From NCBI GenBank assembly GCA_026315105.1, contig CM048755.1, positions 754,187,301-754,251,300 on the forward strand: DNA of 64,000 bases, in the 5' to 3' direction. Position numbers and translations under genes: made by a program. Position 1 is the first letter of the stretch, and every line of letters starts with the position of its first letter. The notes beneath the pieces are model-generated. The model was not told where the DNA came from, did not search any database, and worked only from the letters and a program-made list of their open reading frames with translations. The DNA is from Locusta migratoria (Eukaryota > Arthropoda > Insecta > Orthoptera > Acrididae). Below, in pieces: positions 38,728 to 50,460 of the stretch.

Positions 38728-40837
38728 GAGAAGAACATTCTACAACATGAAGCTACTCCAGCGGATACAGAACAATACGAACCTATCAGTTGTGCAAAAA
38801 CGATTGCACCACCCATAAATTCAGTTCAGATATCAGTTTTGAGACATAATGTGCTGGCTCCATTAATTGAAACCAACTCTTGGGAGATAAAAGGGAGGAA
38901 AGACAGTAGTTCAAACACTAAGGACTACGTAGAAAAGATTACCTCTACGAATAAATTTAATGTTAGTGGTGTGTTTTCTAGCCTGAATGAATATCTGAAT
39001 GCTGGAAATTTGAATGTCAATGTAACAAGTGTGGAGGGTATACAGGATGGTGTTCCCTATGAAGACAACAAAGACACTCAGGAGAAAGAGCCAAGAACTG
39101 AAATTATTGAGAATACATCAGACACATGTTATTCCAAAAGTAAACAGCAGAAATTGTCTTCAGAATTAGTGAAATGTGATCATTTTTACAGGTTTGGTGA
39201 AAATCATAATCATTCTTCAAATTATACATCCACTGAGAAAGCAGAGATTATTGAACATAATACTGATGTGGAAAAATTAGAAACTTCAATTGCCGATCAT
39301 CAGTGGCAATTCAGTGGAACATCATCTGAAGCTGTGGGAATACCAGAGTCTTGTCCATCATATGGATTTCATAATGTGTGTGATGTTAACACAGGTACTG
39401 AGTTACTGCATGATGTGACATTCTCTAAAGGGGCCTCTCAAAATCTTCCGAAACATATGCCTGCAAATAATGAAGTAAAATATGTGACCGATGAAGAAAA
39501 CCACCCAATAAATTCTGATGTTTCTTCAACTGGTACTGTAAAACTTGTTTCTGATGTTCCTGACAGTGTATGTCATGGTATTGATGCTAATATTAAGGAT
39601 GAAACACCAAAGTGTGAAAATGCTTCAGAGAGCAGTCATCATAAAGCATCAGAGGATGTTATTAGTTTCAGTGCCATAGAAGAGTTGAGTGATAATGAAC
39701 TAGACTTGTACCTCCAAGAGCTGGAAAAAATATATGATGCTGATGCAAGTGTACTTCAATCAGATGAAAGTAAAAAGCGGAGTGGAAAAAGCCACGATAA
39801 AAAAATGGTGCCAGAGACTGAAACCCAGAATGGAAGCTCTACAAGTGAGCAAAAATGTAGCATAATTACCCCTTCCAATATAGATTCAACTAATGATGTA
39901 CCTGAGGAGAAACATAATGAAATCATCAACAGTTCTGATACAAATGAAAGGTCTTCCACTAGTGTTGATTGTGAACTTATTGTTAGTGAAAAGGCAGCTA
40001 ATAGATTTGTGAGAGAAGAGGGAAAAAGCCCTGAACAAGAGTCTCAAAATTTGGAACATAACTTGTATTTGAATGTTCTTTCTGGAACAGACACACAATC
40101 TGTTAATACTGCTACTGTCTCATGTCAACAGTTTCCTATTGTAAATGACTGTCAAAGAGCTGATAGTATGTTACCTGCAGAGAAGAGTACTGGAGATGAG
40201 GCAACACAAAGCCTGCTGTTGTCTGGTGATACACACACTAGTAATGTAGAAAATAAAGTATTATCCCACAGTGAGTACACAGGCTGTGTGTCTGATCATA
40301 ATGATTCTGTGGGACATGTAAATATTTTAAGTACAAGTCAGGGAACAGCTAGTGTGAGTAATGTTGTTTCAATAGAATGCCAACAGATAAAAATAAATTC
40401 ATTAGAATCTCAACTCAGCTTTGAAAAAGGCATGGAAAATAATTCTTCTGGCACAGGTGAAAGTCTATCAGCCCTTTTCACTCAAATGAAGCTAGAAGAT
40501 TCATCTGGAACTAATGGCACTAATGAAGCTATAATGGCAACAGAAGTAGAACATGAACAGGCAAGGGATTCTCTTGATGCACATATTGACAAATTAGGTT
40601 CTAACTTCACACCACAGCCCATAGAAGAGGATAGTGATCTTAATAATTCAGAAAGCTCGTCTTCGGAATCAAGTACACCTGAGTGTCCTGATGTTGAGGA
40701 TAAAGCAACAGCAGCCTCCTATATTAGTGAAGAGGGAGAAAAGCCTTCCAGACCTAACTATTTGCATTTACAATCGAAGATAGTTGTTGAGGATCAGGAA
40801 GAAAATGTGCAAGGGCGTCAAAAAACGCTCTCAGTAG
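38728..40837 (+). CDS. Large host exon: acidic, Ser/Thr-rich protein
   Basis: The frame is open from the first base after the acceptor (GAG AAG AAC...) for about 702 codons, with no stop until after a donor. Two donors are possible: 'tca|gtaggt' at 40834 (phase 0) and 'gtag|gtatgt' at 40838, which fits the consensus better. The protein starts EKNILQHEATPADTEQYEPI and is rich in S, T, E, D and N, with few hydrophobic clusters and no membrane segment, so it is probably disordered. Possible short helices: IEELSDNELDLYLQELEKIY and SALFTQMKLED. Codon use is AT-rich but even, unlike the element ORFs. The length without stops argues for selection. An acidic N-terminal region of a FYVE protein such as SARA/endofin is one guess; no FYVE domain is in the window. 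Confidence 0.8.
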
Positions 40838-40880
40838 GTATGTGCATAATATATCAATACTCTGCCTTTTTTGCAGGCTG

Positions 40881-41588
40881 AATATAGAAACATGTTTTTA
40901 TTCTATGTAACTTTGATTAAAGTTAGTAATGTAGGGTATAAGAAGTGGAAATAATCTTTTTCAGTGTATGTATAGATGTGATTATCGTATGACTGAGCCT
41001 TGTGGTCTTGATTGGCTTGTCTCTGATGCAAATATCTCATTTTTGCCTATAAAGGTCTGTTAGTTTTATGCGTTGGAGACATCTGTGATTAGATTATATG
41101 TACGTTTCGTTCCAATTGATCCAAATTGAGGAAATCCTCTTGGATGTAGAACATGCCAGAACAGATTACACGATATCTACTTACAAAAAGAGAGCATAAG
41201 TGTTAATGTACTTTCCACAGATCCAAATGTAATTGCCCTTGTGGATGTGGAATTGGTTAGGAAAGACAATTATCTTAAGAATATTTACATTTTAAAGGAC
41301 ATAAAATCTATTACCCACCCCCCTCCCACATTCACATACCTATATATAAGACAACAACCCTGGTTCTCAAATATCACATTACTGTACAAAATTTGTGCTG
41401 AAGTCAGACTGAACACAATATTCACATACGTCAATCACTTCTGGTAAGAAATTCACCAATGGAGTAGGAGGAGTTGGCCACCAAAAAATCCTTTATTGGA
41501 CAGCATTCTGAGCCAAAGTAAGTGACTTTAAATCTTTGGAAGTTATTCTTGTTTCTAGTACTGATCACATTGGCTGAGCTATTGGTTT
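40881..41588. other. Spacer without recognised gene
   Basis: AT-rich; the ORF at 41241-41447 has no domain. Confidence 0.4.
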
Positions 41589-41604
41589 GGGGGGGGGGGG
41601 GGGG
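41589..41604. repeat. Poly-G run (16 G)
   Basis: An uninterrupted G homopolymer. Its length is likely to be uncertain in the assembly. Confidence 0.95.
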
Positions 41605-41717
41605 ATCGCACTGACGTGTTTTACGGCCCACTTTAGATTTCTAGTTGTATAAGTCTTTGCAAACATTTCGGACCAAAATAATAAAAAATTAATTAAATCC
41701 TTTTTGGAAAGAAAAAA

Positions 41718-41800
41718 TTAGGTAGTGGCGAGTTCCGAACCACTGACCTTTAGCATCGCAGTCCAACGCCTTGCGCACTACGCTACGGCTATCAATCGAA
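41718..41800 (-). repeat. tRNA-like sequence (SINE relic or tRNA pseudogene)
   Basis: The reverse complement reads 'atagccgtagcgtagtgcgc', 'aaggcgttggactgcgatgc' and 'ggtcagtggttcggaactc', which gives A box, an anticodon-like loop and B box at near-tRNA spacing. Acceptor pairing is weak. Of the tRNA-like pieces here it is the most tRNA-shaped. Confidence 0.45.
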
Positions 41801-42091
41801 AGTTGTGCCCTTCAATCCATACCATTGATGGCCGTTGTTGACTGATGCTAATATGGCATTTGTAGACAATAGATTATCATTTATCGTACCTAAGAACGAT
41901 GTGTGTTTGTTAATTCTTTAGTGCGCCATTGCTTAGAAATGACAACGTGTAAGTTGCAAAAAGAAAATCATCAAATACGCTACGCGAGATAGCGTATGTC
42001 AGAGAGAGTTCTGGGCGAGGAATGTCACGTGACATATCCGAACGGCTGGTTTTCGTTGATTCAATGGAGGGTGTCAAATCTCTGTTATTTT
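41801..42091. other. Spacer without recognised gene
   Basis: No motif recognised. 'atacgctacgcgagatagcg' near 41975-41995 contains a short imperfect palindrome. Confidence 0.35.
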
Positions 42092-42530
42092 TGCAAATAT
42101 GTCTCAAGCGATACGAGATATGAAAAAAATAAGGGAGCTAAGTTGTAGAGAATTTTCTCCTCTACCAATTGGGTAATTCAATTTTCGTGTCAGATGAACG
42201 GTTCGTTTGCAATTACAATTATATTACAAACGGCTTTTTTTGGTATTATTACCGTATTTTTTGTCAGAAAAATTTGAGAAAGAGAGGTTTTGGTCTCTGG
42301 CGGCCTACAATCATGTCTGTAAAATTTGGTGCTGATCGGTTGAACGGTTCGTCTTAAAAACAGGGAACACGTTACGGACAGACAGACAGACATACATGCC
42401 AAAATCGCCGTTATTTTGCAAATATCTCAGAAACGATACGATATATGAAAAAAACATGAGAGAGCAAAGTTGTAGAGAATTTTCTCCTCTAAAAATTCGG
42501 TTATTCAATTTTCCTGTCAGATGAATAGTT
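42092..42530 (+). repeat. Direct repeat of about 110 bp, offset about 325 bp
   Basis: 42092-42200 and 42417-42530 share 'gcaaatat.tc', 'gatatgaaaaaaa', 'agttgtagagaattttctcc', 'ggttattcaatttt'-like and 'gtcagatgaa'. Between them lie 'ggttttggtctctggcggcc' and 'gacagacagacatacatgcc'. It may be one and a third units of an about 325-bp tandem repeat. Confidence 0.75.
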
Positions 42531-42639
42531 AAGTCGTTATTTTCATTTACATTTCGAGCTGTCAAAAGACGATCGCAAAGGCCCATTTCTAGTGTTACTA
42601 CCGTAACCTAAAGTGGGCCAAAAGGATGTATTTTTAGTG

Positions 42640-43371
42640 ACAAATTTCATTAAGGAATAAATGTATTGGGAAGCAGTATTAAGTATCTTCAGATCCTTAA
42701 ATAGCCCCCTACACAATGTTATTGAGTTAGTACCTCAAATGATTCATAATGCACGTTTTTGTACTCTGAAAAATTTACCTTGGCCTGATGAGTTGTCCCA
42801 GAAAATAATCCCGTATGACATTACGGAGTGGAAGTATGCATAGTATGCTAGCTTTTTTATTTTTATATCTCCTATGCCTGACAACATTCGCATAGCAAAC
42901 AAGGACTTACTTAGGCACTTCCGCAGTTCTGTGGTATGCACCTCACAGTTAAATTTATTATCCTGCTATAATCCTAAGAATTTGACACTTTCAACTTCTT
43001 CTATTTCCATGTTGTAATACTCTAAGCATATACTGACAGGAAACATTTTACAAGTCCTAAACTGCATATACCCACAATATCATTAGCCGCCGGCCGCGGT
43101 GGCCGAAGGGACTGAGGCGCTTCAGTTACGTCCTGCACGGCCACTACGGTCGGGGGTTCGAATCCCCGCTCAGGTATGGATATTTGTGCCGTCCTTAGTG
43201 TTAGCTAGTTCGTAAGTAGTTTGTAAGTTTAGGGACTGATGACACCGCAGTTAAGTCCTATAAGCTATACAAACATTTGAAACATTTTATCATTAGCCGC
43301 TCTTTCTGAGGCTATATTTGATTTACTATGTATTGCAATATTTGTCATCTGCAAAGAAAACAAACTTGGCT
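42640..43371 (-). pseudogene. Older LINE RT fragment, host of a SINE and the LOA element
   Basis: Minus-strand blocks: EAKFVFFADD (catalytic FADD, about 43345-43371), IAIHSKSNIASERAAND, then after the SINE VKFLGL and NKFNCEVHTTELRKCLSKSL, AMRMLSGIGD, AYFHSVMSYGIIFWDNSS and FRVQKRAL. It is interrupted by a SINE at 43091-43287 and by the LOA-type LINE at 43385-48460. Beyond the LOA element, 48474-48490 supplies the preceding residues (NDLSS), which restores the usual order before the FADD block. Decayed by stops and shifts. Confidence 0.75.
43091..43287 (+). mobile_element. tRNA-derived SINE with 13-bp TSD
   Basis: Same family as 34471-34665. It is flanked by perfect 'tatcattagccgc' at 43078-43090 and 43288-43300. 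It is inserted into the minus-strand LINE fragment 42640-43371. Confidence 0.95.
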
Positions 43372-43494
43372 TCTGATAATGTTGATTTGATTTGATTTTT
43401 TCAGGGAAGCCAAAACAGTGTTGGTCCAACCCGCCACTGCCCGCACCGAAACTGAGTTTATTGTGCGGTATCGCTCCCTGTATGTCTAGTAAAG

Positions 43495-46400
43495 TCAACC
43501 AATGCCCTTGAACAGTGCAAGGAGTCCCTTTACCAGTTCTTTATTAGACACAATTTCTTCGGGTCTAGTTGTCCCAAATGTTCTGTGCCTTTTACTCTCC
43601 AATGCAATACATTCGAAGATTAAATGTGATGCAGTTTCATCACCGTCATGACAGATCCTACATTTAGGGTCCTCTTCTGTTATTCCCATTGTATGTAGGC
43701 GTTTTTTGAAATTCCCATGGCCTGTCAGCAACCCAACCATGAGTCTAATCTCTCTCCTGTTCAAACCCAGGATTTCAGAGCTTCTTTTAAAACATGGCTT
43801 TAGCATCATTACCTTGCCATGTTTTTTTTGATGGACTTTGGTCCAATATTCTACGTGCTGTCTTCTGAGCCAGTTACGTAGCTCCAACTTGATCATTGCC
43901 TTGGTGATTGGCAGGACAGGTTCCGGTCCAATAAATGGAGTCTCTGCCCCCATCCTGGCTTATCTGTTGGCATGTTCGTTGCCACTGATCCCCGAGTGGC
44001 CAGGGACCCACAACAGGTTTACTATATTGCTTTCCCCTAGCTCCACTAGAACCCTGTGACATTCTGCAACAATTTTAGACCTTGTTGCAGGAGCTGCCAG
44101 TGATCTCAGGGCTGCCTGGCTGTCTGAATAGATATAGATGCTACAATCTTTGTAGCACCTACGCGAATTCTCCTCCACACACGCCCTGTTGGCAGTGATT
44201 TCGTCCTGGAATACTGAGGCCAGTTTTCCTAGAGAGATGACGCCCTCCAGTCTTGACTGCACCCCATATACCCCAGCCCCAACGCCTTGGTCTGATTTTG
44301 ACCCGTCAGTGAACCAGACAATATCCCCCGTACGGTGTCGAACTATTTTCTCCCACTGCTCCCTACTTCCAATTGTTATATTGAAAGGCTTGTTGAAGCA
44401 ATATGGGGTTATAATATAGTCGGCTGGCATTTCCCCAACCTTTCCTATATTTACCTCACTCACTATTTTAGTGTGTGATTCTGGATATCCCAAAGAGTTC
44501 CAGTTGTTGCCAGATTTGAGTCTGTATGCACCAGCCACTGCCTCCATATTGACCCAAAGGTGTAATGGGGGCATATCCAGCATGGTTTCCATCCCAGCAG
44601 TTGGTGTGCTGCTAATTCCGCCTGTTATGGCTAAGCAGGCTAATCTCTGCACCTTACCAAGCTCCTTAGCAGCAACCTGCTGTTCTATCCTCTTCCACCA
44701 CACGACCGCCCCATAGGTAATCCTGGGTCTAATCACTGTGGTGTATATCCAGTGCATACCCTTGGGGCTCAGGCCCCAATTTTTGCCACAAGCTCTCCTG
44801 GTACTCGCAAGAGTACCTTTTGCCTTGGAGCAAATATTCCTGATGTGAGGGGTCCATGTCAGTTTCTCATCTAGGGTAACCCCTAGATATTTCACTGTCC
44901 CCATCACAGGTAGCGCTTCATTGAAAAGCTTTAGATTCCAACTTGAATGTTGTATATGCTTCTTTGTGAATGGTACAACAACAGTCTTCTTAGGACTAAC
45001 CCCCAGATCCTGTTTTCTGCACCAGTCTTGCACAATGTCCAGTGCACCTTGTGCCATATTCTTCACTGTGTCAGCAAATTTGCCAAGTATTACTATGACA
45101 AGATCATCTGCGTATCCTTGGCAAAAGTACTGCCTAGAGTTTAATTCTCCAATGATATCATTCACCACTAGATTCCACAATAAAGGGGAAAGAACTCCTC
45201 CTTGCGGGCAACCCCTAGTGGTGTTGATTACCATTTTTTCATCCATCATGGTAGCCTCTACCTTTCTTCCACTGAGCATGGCCCTAGTCCACCTACATAT
45301 AGTGGTCCATAGGTCATGCACCTCTGCTGCCCTAGCCATGGGATCGAATGTCGTATTGCTAAAAGCCCCCTCAATGTCCAGGAAGATACAGAGGGCTATT
45401 TCCTGAAAGTGTAGTGCTTTCTCCACCTTCCCAACAAGTTGGTCGAGAGCTGTCTCACATGATTTACCTGGCTGATATGCATGTTGGTTTGAATGAAGAG
45501 GAGCCCTACTTAAACTCCTTTCTCCAACATGCACATTAACCAGCTTTCCAATGTCTTAAGAATGATTGGTCTCATATCCTTGGCCTTGCTATGATCAATT
45601 CTCCCTGGTTAGGAATGAAGACAACCTTCCCTGCCCTCCAGGCATTGGGAATGATTCCTACTGCTAGGCTAACCCTGAATAACCTACATAGGAATCTAAT
45701 AAGATTTTCTCCCGCTTGTTGCAGGAGAGCTGGAAAGATTCCATTGGGGCCAGGTGACTTGAACGGTTGAAATGTTCCCACCGTCCATCGGACCTTACTG
45801 AAATCGACACACTCCTTGGCCAGATCCCAGTCCTCTTTGCGAATACCTGAGAACCGTAGTCTCTCAGGAATCGCATTCTGGTCTGAGTTATCCCCCAGAG
45901 TATATTGAGGAAAGTGAGTCTTGAGGAGCAGTTCCAGCGTTTCATGTGCTGTCTTTGTATACTCCCCATCCTCCTTCCTCAATGTAAATCCTGGATTAGT
46001 TGGTACTCTAGTGAGGATTTTATGAAGTCTCGCTTGAGCAGCCGTGCCCTCCACTTCCTCACAGAATACCTTCCAGGATGCCTCCTTTGCCCGTCTGATG
46101 GCAAGGTTGTAATTGACAAGGGCCTCACGATACTTTGCCCATTGTCCTTTGCGCCTCGCAAGGTTAAACAGTCTTCGTACCTGTTTCCTTTGCATTTCCA
46201 GGTTATTATTCCACCAAGGCACACTCCTATTTGTGCACTTCTTGGTGATTGAGCAGTTGTCCTGGTATGAGGTCACTATAACAGAGGTTATGGCCTCTGC
46301 TCCTTCCTCAAACTGTGCTGGATTCCTTATCGAAGTTTTAATTTCCGATAGGCTGAAGTCAAGGTCTCTCCTATATGTCTCCCAGTCCGTTTTCCTGGGA

Positions 46401-47116
46401 TTCCTATAGGCCATGGTCTGTCTGGTTCCCATTTCAACCTTGAATTTAATATACATGTGATCTGATGAGGATGGCTCCAGGACCACATGCCACTGTTTGA
46501 CGGAGCTTCCCATCATCATGGAACCAAAAGTTAAGTCAATTACTTCTTCCCTTCTACTATTCCTGAATGTAGGTTCATCACCCCTATTCAGGATCTCCAA
46601 GTTGTTAGATAGGAGAAATTCAAGAAGGTGCTCACCTCTACTGTTGGTGTCCTTGCTGCCCCACGATAGATTGTGGGCATTGGCATCACATCCCACCAAC
46701 AGTTCGTCACCTTGCCGATGGCAGGTTTCTGTCAGTCTCCTCACTTCCAAAGAAGGAGGAGAGCTGTCTTCGTGAGGAAGGTATGCTGAGGCCAAAACAA
46801 TTCCCCTCGTGATACCTTTCTCATGTTGCTGCATCCTGATAGTCACCAGGTCCCTGGAACAAAAATCCATCATTGGTATGAAAGGTATTCCATTTCTAAC
46901 ATAAATGCATGTTCTGGCGTTTTTTAGATTTGTAGCATAAATCAGTTTACCTCCAGTACCACCGAGGCCCGATACACCCCCTTTGTATAAATAGGGTTCT
47001 TGTATCAGGGCCACGTCCACCTCCTGTCTCCTCAGGCGACGGCTCAGGGCAGCAGTGGCCCCTTTACTGTGCTGCAGATTTATCTGCAGCACTTCCAGTC
47101 CCCATCTTGCTGCCAT
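43495..47116 (-). pseudogene. LOA-type ORF2 (endonuclease-RT-RNase H), lightly damaged
   Basis: From ATG 47116: endonuclease INLQHSKGATA, ALIQEPYLY, GCDANAHNLSWGS and SSDHMYIKF, all motif residues present. RT: FKSPGPNGIFPALLQ, then two nearby compensating frameshifts at about 45535-45600, SNQHAYQPGKSCETALDQLV, CIFLDIEGAFSN, GCPQGGVLSPLLWNLVVND and CQGYADDLVIVI (catalytic YADD intact). RNase H: WFTDGSKSDQGVGAGVYG, YIYSDSQAALRSL and VPGHSGISGNEHAN. One TAA near 43957 follows it. The C-terminal finger CRICHDGDETASHLIFEC is intact. It is close to full length with one stop and two shifts, so it was recently active or is a good template for family reconstruction by alignment. Confidence 0.9.
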
Positions 47117-47200
47117 TCTTGCCTTTAAGGTCTTTGATTACCCTGACGGCGACCTGCGAGAATCCTAAAAACAGTTTCAGGCCTTGCTTTCGCATTGCCT

Positions 47201-48095
47201 TCAGGGACTTCTCTCCGACCTCCACCACTGAACGACCTTTTGGTTAATTGCCCTCCAATCCTCTGTCGAGACTTTTGGGTTCTGAACACTTATTTTCTCG
47301 AACAGAGTCTTTGGAGGGACGTCCTTAAGGATCTTTGGTACCCATATTGATACCTTTGCGGTCTTCAGGAGTTCGGTTGCTGTCTTGACCAGCAGCTTCG
47401 CATCCTCCCACGGGGATATCATGGGCACCTTGTCCTTAAGCCATACTGCTGAGTGGCCCCCCTCGCAGACAAAAATGAGGGCACCAAGATCTAGATAGAC
47501 CCTCTTGAATTTGGGTCCTGGACCAGCGTCCACCCCCCCTCCCAATCTCTTCAAAGAGGGCCATCTGCACGAGCTCCTCCTGCTGCGAGGTGATGCTCAC
47601 CAGTGGGTATCCTTGGACAACCGCCATTCTAAAGACCGAGACTGCAGTACTATAGGTCTGTTTTCCTATTTCCTGCCTCAGCCTTTTAGGATCACGCTTG
47701 TCCAGAGAGGAGGGAGTCTTAGATTCCTCCCTAACCCTCTTGTCACCTGTCTTTGACGTCGAGGGGGTCTGTGTATCCCCTTTGACCTGAGGCAGTTTCT
47801 TTTTGGGGGTCTTGGGCTCAAGCCCTTTTGATTCCCTCCAATTATGCTTAGGAAGCCATTCTTTTCCTTCCTTTTGCTTCTGTTCCTTGAGAAGTTTCCT
47901 CCTCTGAGCCCCAGACAAGGCCTTAATCCTAATCTGGTCCAACTTCTCTGTTACAGTTCCCACTTCTTGCTCAGGTCTAGACCGTGATTCAGAAGTAGGA
48001 GTGCACTCCATCGGTCCTGATCCCGATGTCTGAGTATCTGAGGTCTCAGATTGCCCCTCAGATTCTTTTAAAATACTTTCTTTCTCTGTGTTCAT
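47201..48095 (-). pseudogene. LOA-type ORF1 (DUF4780-like), one frameshift
   Basis: Starts MNTEKESILKESEGQ with an acidic/Ser region, then a basic KKKLPQVKG/KRVREES stretch, probably RNA-binding. The C-terminal domain (FKRVYLDLGALIFVCEGGHS, ISPWEDAKLLVKTATELL, VSIWVPKILKDVP) resembles DUF4780, common in ORF1 of this group. A frame change occurs in the G/C homopolymer near 47530-47545, so two ORFs overlap there. The shift could be a true mutation, programmed, or a sequencing slip. A gap of 84 bp separates it from ORF2. Confidence 0.82.
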
Positions 48096-48460
48096 CTTAG
48101 TTCCACGAGATTTGGGGATTTATATGGTCTACACCACGACAACCCCGCATGGTGCAAGGCTACTTACTCAGGGGGATCGCCCGGTATCCCTGAGGCTCCG
48201 TTCGAGACACATCCACCCATGTGCCACGCACCCCTCAGCACGGATCGCATCACACCTTGGGTTGGGAAAGGAATTGGGAAAGGACTGGGAGAGGATAAGG
48301 AAGACGGGACGTTGTGGGACACACTTTGTCAGATCCATCAGCTGAGGCCTTTCCGGCAGTAGGTTCTCTACCTTCGGTATAGCCCTCTGCTTCACACGGA
48401 TGCGCAAGCCTCTCCACCCGCATGGACAGTGCTTGGTCAAGGTGGTGTCCCCTGGAGAGG
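48096..48460 (-). promoter_or_regulatory. LOA-type 5' UTR (likely internal promoter region)
   Basis: Non-coding and GC-rich, between the TSD and ORF1. Non-LTR elements usually carry an internal promoter at this place; I did not identify specific initiator elements. Confidence 0.45.
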
Positions 48461-48473
48461 TCTGATAATGTTG

Positions 48474-48999
48474 CTGATGAAAGGTCATTGAAAGTGTCAC
48501 GTTGAAAACTGCAGGTCGTCCGGAATTAGAAGGCTGGTCTTTAATAAAGCACAACACTTTACATTTAGAACTCGTTTGTTGCTAACACAAGCGTACACTC
48601 AGTACAGACTGGCTCGTGCTTGGAGTGCTCCACTATTTATATATATAGAAAGAATTTTCTTTAACTTACAAGCACATAAAACACAAGAAACACGTAGAAC
48701 ATTCTAGAAATAGTAAATACAAAGAAAGAAATTTTCTGCCTGGGTTGGGATTTGAACTGGGGCCTGCAAGCACAGCGATCTGCGATGCTAACCACTGCAC
48801 CATGTGTTCTGTCAGAAGACTCTTGGCATTGATCCCCTTCCTGAAAGAACAGCGACCTGCTGTTATGTTCCCTTTGGAGCCAGCTGCAGTGTCCTGGATC
48901 TTGTCTTGGGTCCTCTGTATGGCAGTTCGGGAGAATCCTTCCATTCAGCCTGCACGCCTTCCTTATGGTGATGACGACCAGTGCCAGACCCTCCTCTCG
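48474..48999 (-). other. Flank: LINE end, gypsy 3' region, tRNA-like relic
   Basis: 48474-48490 belongs to the older LINE. 48500-48720 includes 'tatttatatatatagaaaga' and could hold part of a gypsy LTR; no matching second LTR was found. 48735-48810, in reverse complement, has a B-box-like 'ccagttcaaatccc' and an A-box-like arm, a tRNA-like relic. Confidence 0.35.
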
Positions 49000-50460
49000 T
49001 GGTTTCTTTATTATCGTAACGCTCTGCAGAGTCCTTGAAAAAGAGACCGTTTCTATCTATCTGTTCTTTGGTATCATGGTAATGCTTCAGACTGAGGATG
49101 TCCGCAATGTGTCTTCATTTTTGTCATTTCGACGATGGTTCATAATCCCTGACTTCGTATGTGACGTCTGACATGCAGCGTATAACATGATACAGACCAA
49201 AGTATCGCTTCAGTAACTTTTCCGTTAGCCCAACTTTCCGTAAGGGATAAAAATAAATACCATATCTCCTGGGCTTTATTCAACAGGTCGGTGCTAGTCG
49301 TTATAACGCTGACGATCCTTTTCCTGGGCGTTCAGTGTCCGTACGCGAGCCAGCCGTCTCGCTTCTTCAACCCTGGTGGTGAGCTGTTACATAATTGTCG
49401 TGAATGTCGTCAGGTTGGAACGGAAACAGCGTATTCATTGTCGTCTCATCTTCATGACCATGGAGCAGGAAAAAACAGTGTGAAGCCTTTGGTGTCTTGC
49501 CTTGCTGTATTATAAGCAAATGTCACGACTGGCAGTATTGTATCCCAATGCTTCTGCTCAACATCGACGAACATCGACAACATATCTGCTAACGTCATGT
49601 TAAAATGTTGTGTAAGACCATTTGTCTGAGTATGGTAGGCAGTGGTGATTCCGTGGACAATGTCACAACTTGACATTACCTCTGATACTAGTTCCAACAT
49701 GAACACTTCTCCTCGATCAGATATCATCACACGTGCTGCACCCTGCTTCAAAATAGTGTCTTCTACTAGGATTTTTGCAATCTCTGGAGCTTCTGCAGCC
49801 GGCACAGGTTTGATGACAGAGTAGCTGGTGAGGTAGTCAGTGCAGATCATTATCTATCGGTTACCGTTTGTTGACTTCGGGAACCTACCTAAAAGGTGAA
49901 TTCTAATCTGGTAGAATGGAATTACTGTAGGTGGATTGGTACCAGATATCCTGGAGGTAATTGTGGCATATGCTTCTGTCTCTGGCACTCCTTACAGTGA
50001 GTCACATAGTCCTGGACAGATCAGTAGAGACCTTGCCAGTAATAACTGTGTATGATTCTATGTTCTTCACGAATCCCAGGTGATCGGATACTGGATAATC
50101 GTGTTAATACATGAGAATAGCTGGCCGGAGATAAGCTGGAACAACCAGTAGCCATTTGGGGCCCAGTGGATTGTTTCTCTTACACAATGTCCTGTTTATA
50201 AGGTGAAACTCTTTGGTCATTTCTTTCTTCAAGGCCTCTATGGTTTGTAATAATGCTAGATCTTCCCTTTCTTCAGCTGTAATGTCACCTAACTCAGTGA
50301 GGGCTGAAATTTCATCCATGCTGTTGTGTTTGGCTAATGGATTTCTCGAAAGGCAGTCGGCATCCGTGTGTTTGCACCCATTTTTAATACCACTGTGACA
50401 TCGTACTCTTACAGTGTTAGTGCCCATCTTGCTAATAGACCTGATGGATCCTTAAAACGT
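49000..50460 (-). pseudogene. Gypsy-type pol: integrase and end of RNase H, decayed
   Basis: On the minus strand, N to C: SKMGTNTVRVRCHSGIKNGC and HTDADCLSRNPL (end of RNase H), linker LTELGDITAEEREDLALLQT, then integrase core: DYLTSYSVIKPVPAAEAPEI, ISDRGEVFMLELVSEVM, TTAYHTQTNGLTQHFN (DDE region) and KHWDTILPVVTFAYNTARQD. The C-terminal EKLLKRYFGLYHVI is typical of gypsy integrases. Frameshifts separate the pieces. Confidence 0.8.

Larger units (their letters stand above)
43385..48460 (-). mobile_element. Full-length LOA-type non-LTR retrotransposon with 13-bp TSD
   Basis: Read from 48460 to 43385: 5' UTR (about 365 bp), ORF1 (48095-47201), ORF2 (47116-43495) and a 3' UTR ending in an A/T-rich tail with 'caaatcaaat' repeats. 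The perfect direct repeat 'tctgataatgttg' flanks it at 43372-43384 and 48461-48473, fixing both ends. The length of 5,076 bp, two ORFs, a DUF4780-like ORF1 and an RNase H in ORF2 fit the LOA group of the jockey superfamily. It is the best preserved element here. Confidence 0.9.

Noticed and set aside
38728..40837. Naming the large exon as SARA (ZFYVE9)
   Set aside because: The acidic N-terminal character fits loosely, but no FYVE or Smad-binding sequence is in the window, so no symbol is given.
41718..41800. Functional tRNA gene
   Set aside because: A and B boxes are present but the arms and acceptor stem do not pair convincingly; read as a relic. The same holds for 22045, 35115, 37618, 48735 and 55832.
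44921..45406. 161-residue + strand ORF
   Set aside because: Shadow of the LOA-type reverse transcriptase on the minus strand.
48500..48720. Gypsy LTR
   Set aside because: No second matching LTR at the 5' side, which is truncated; the boundaries cannot be defined.
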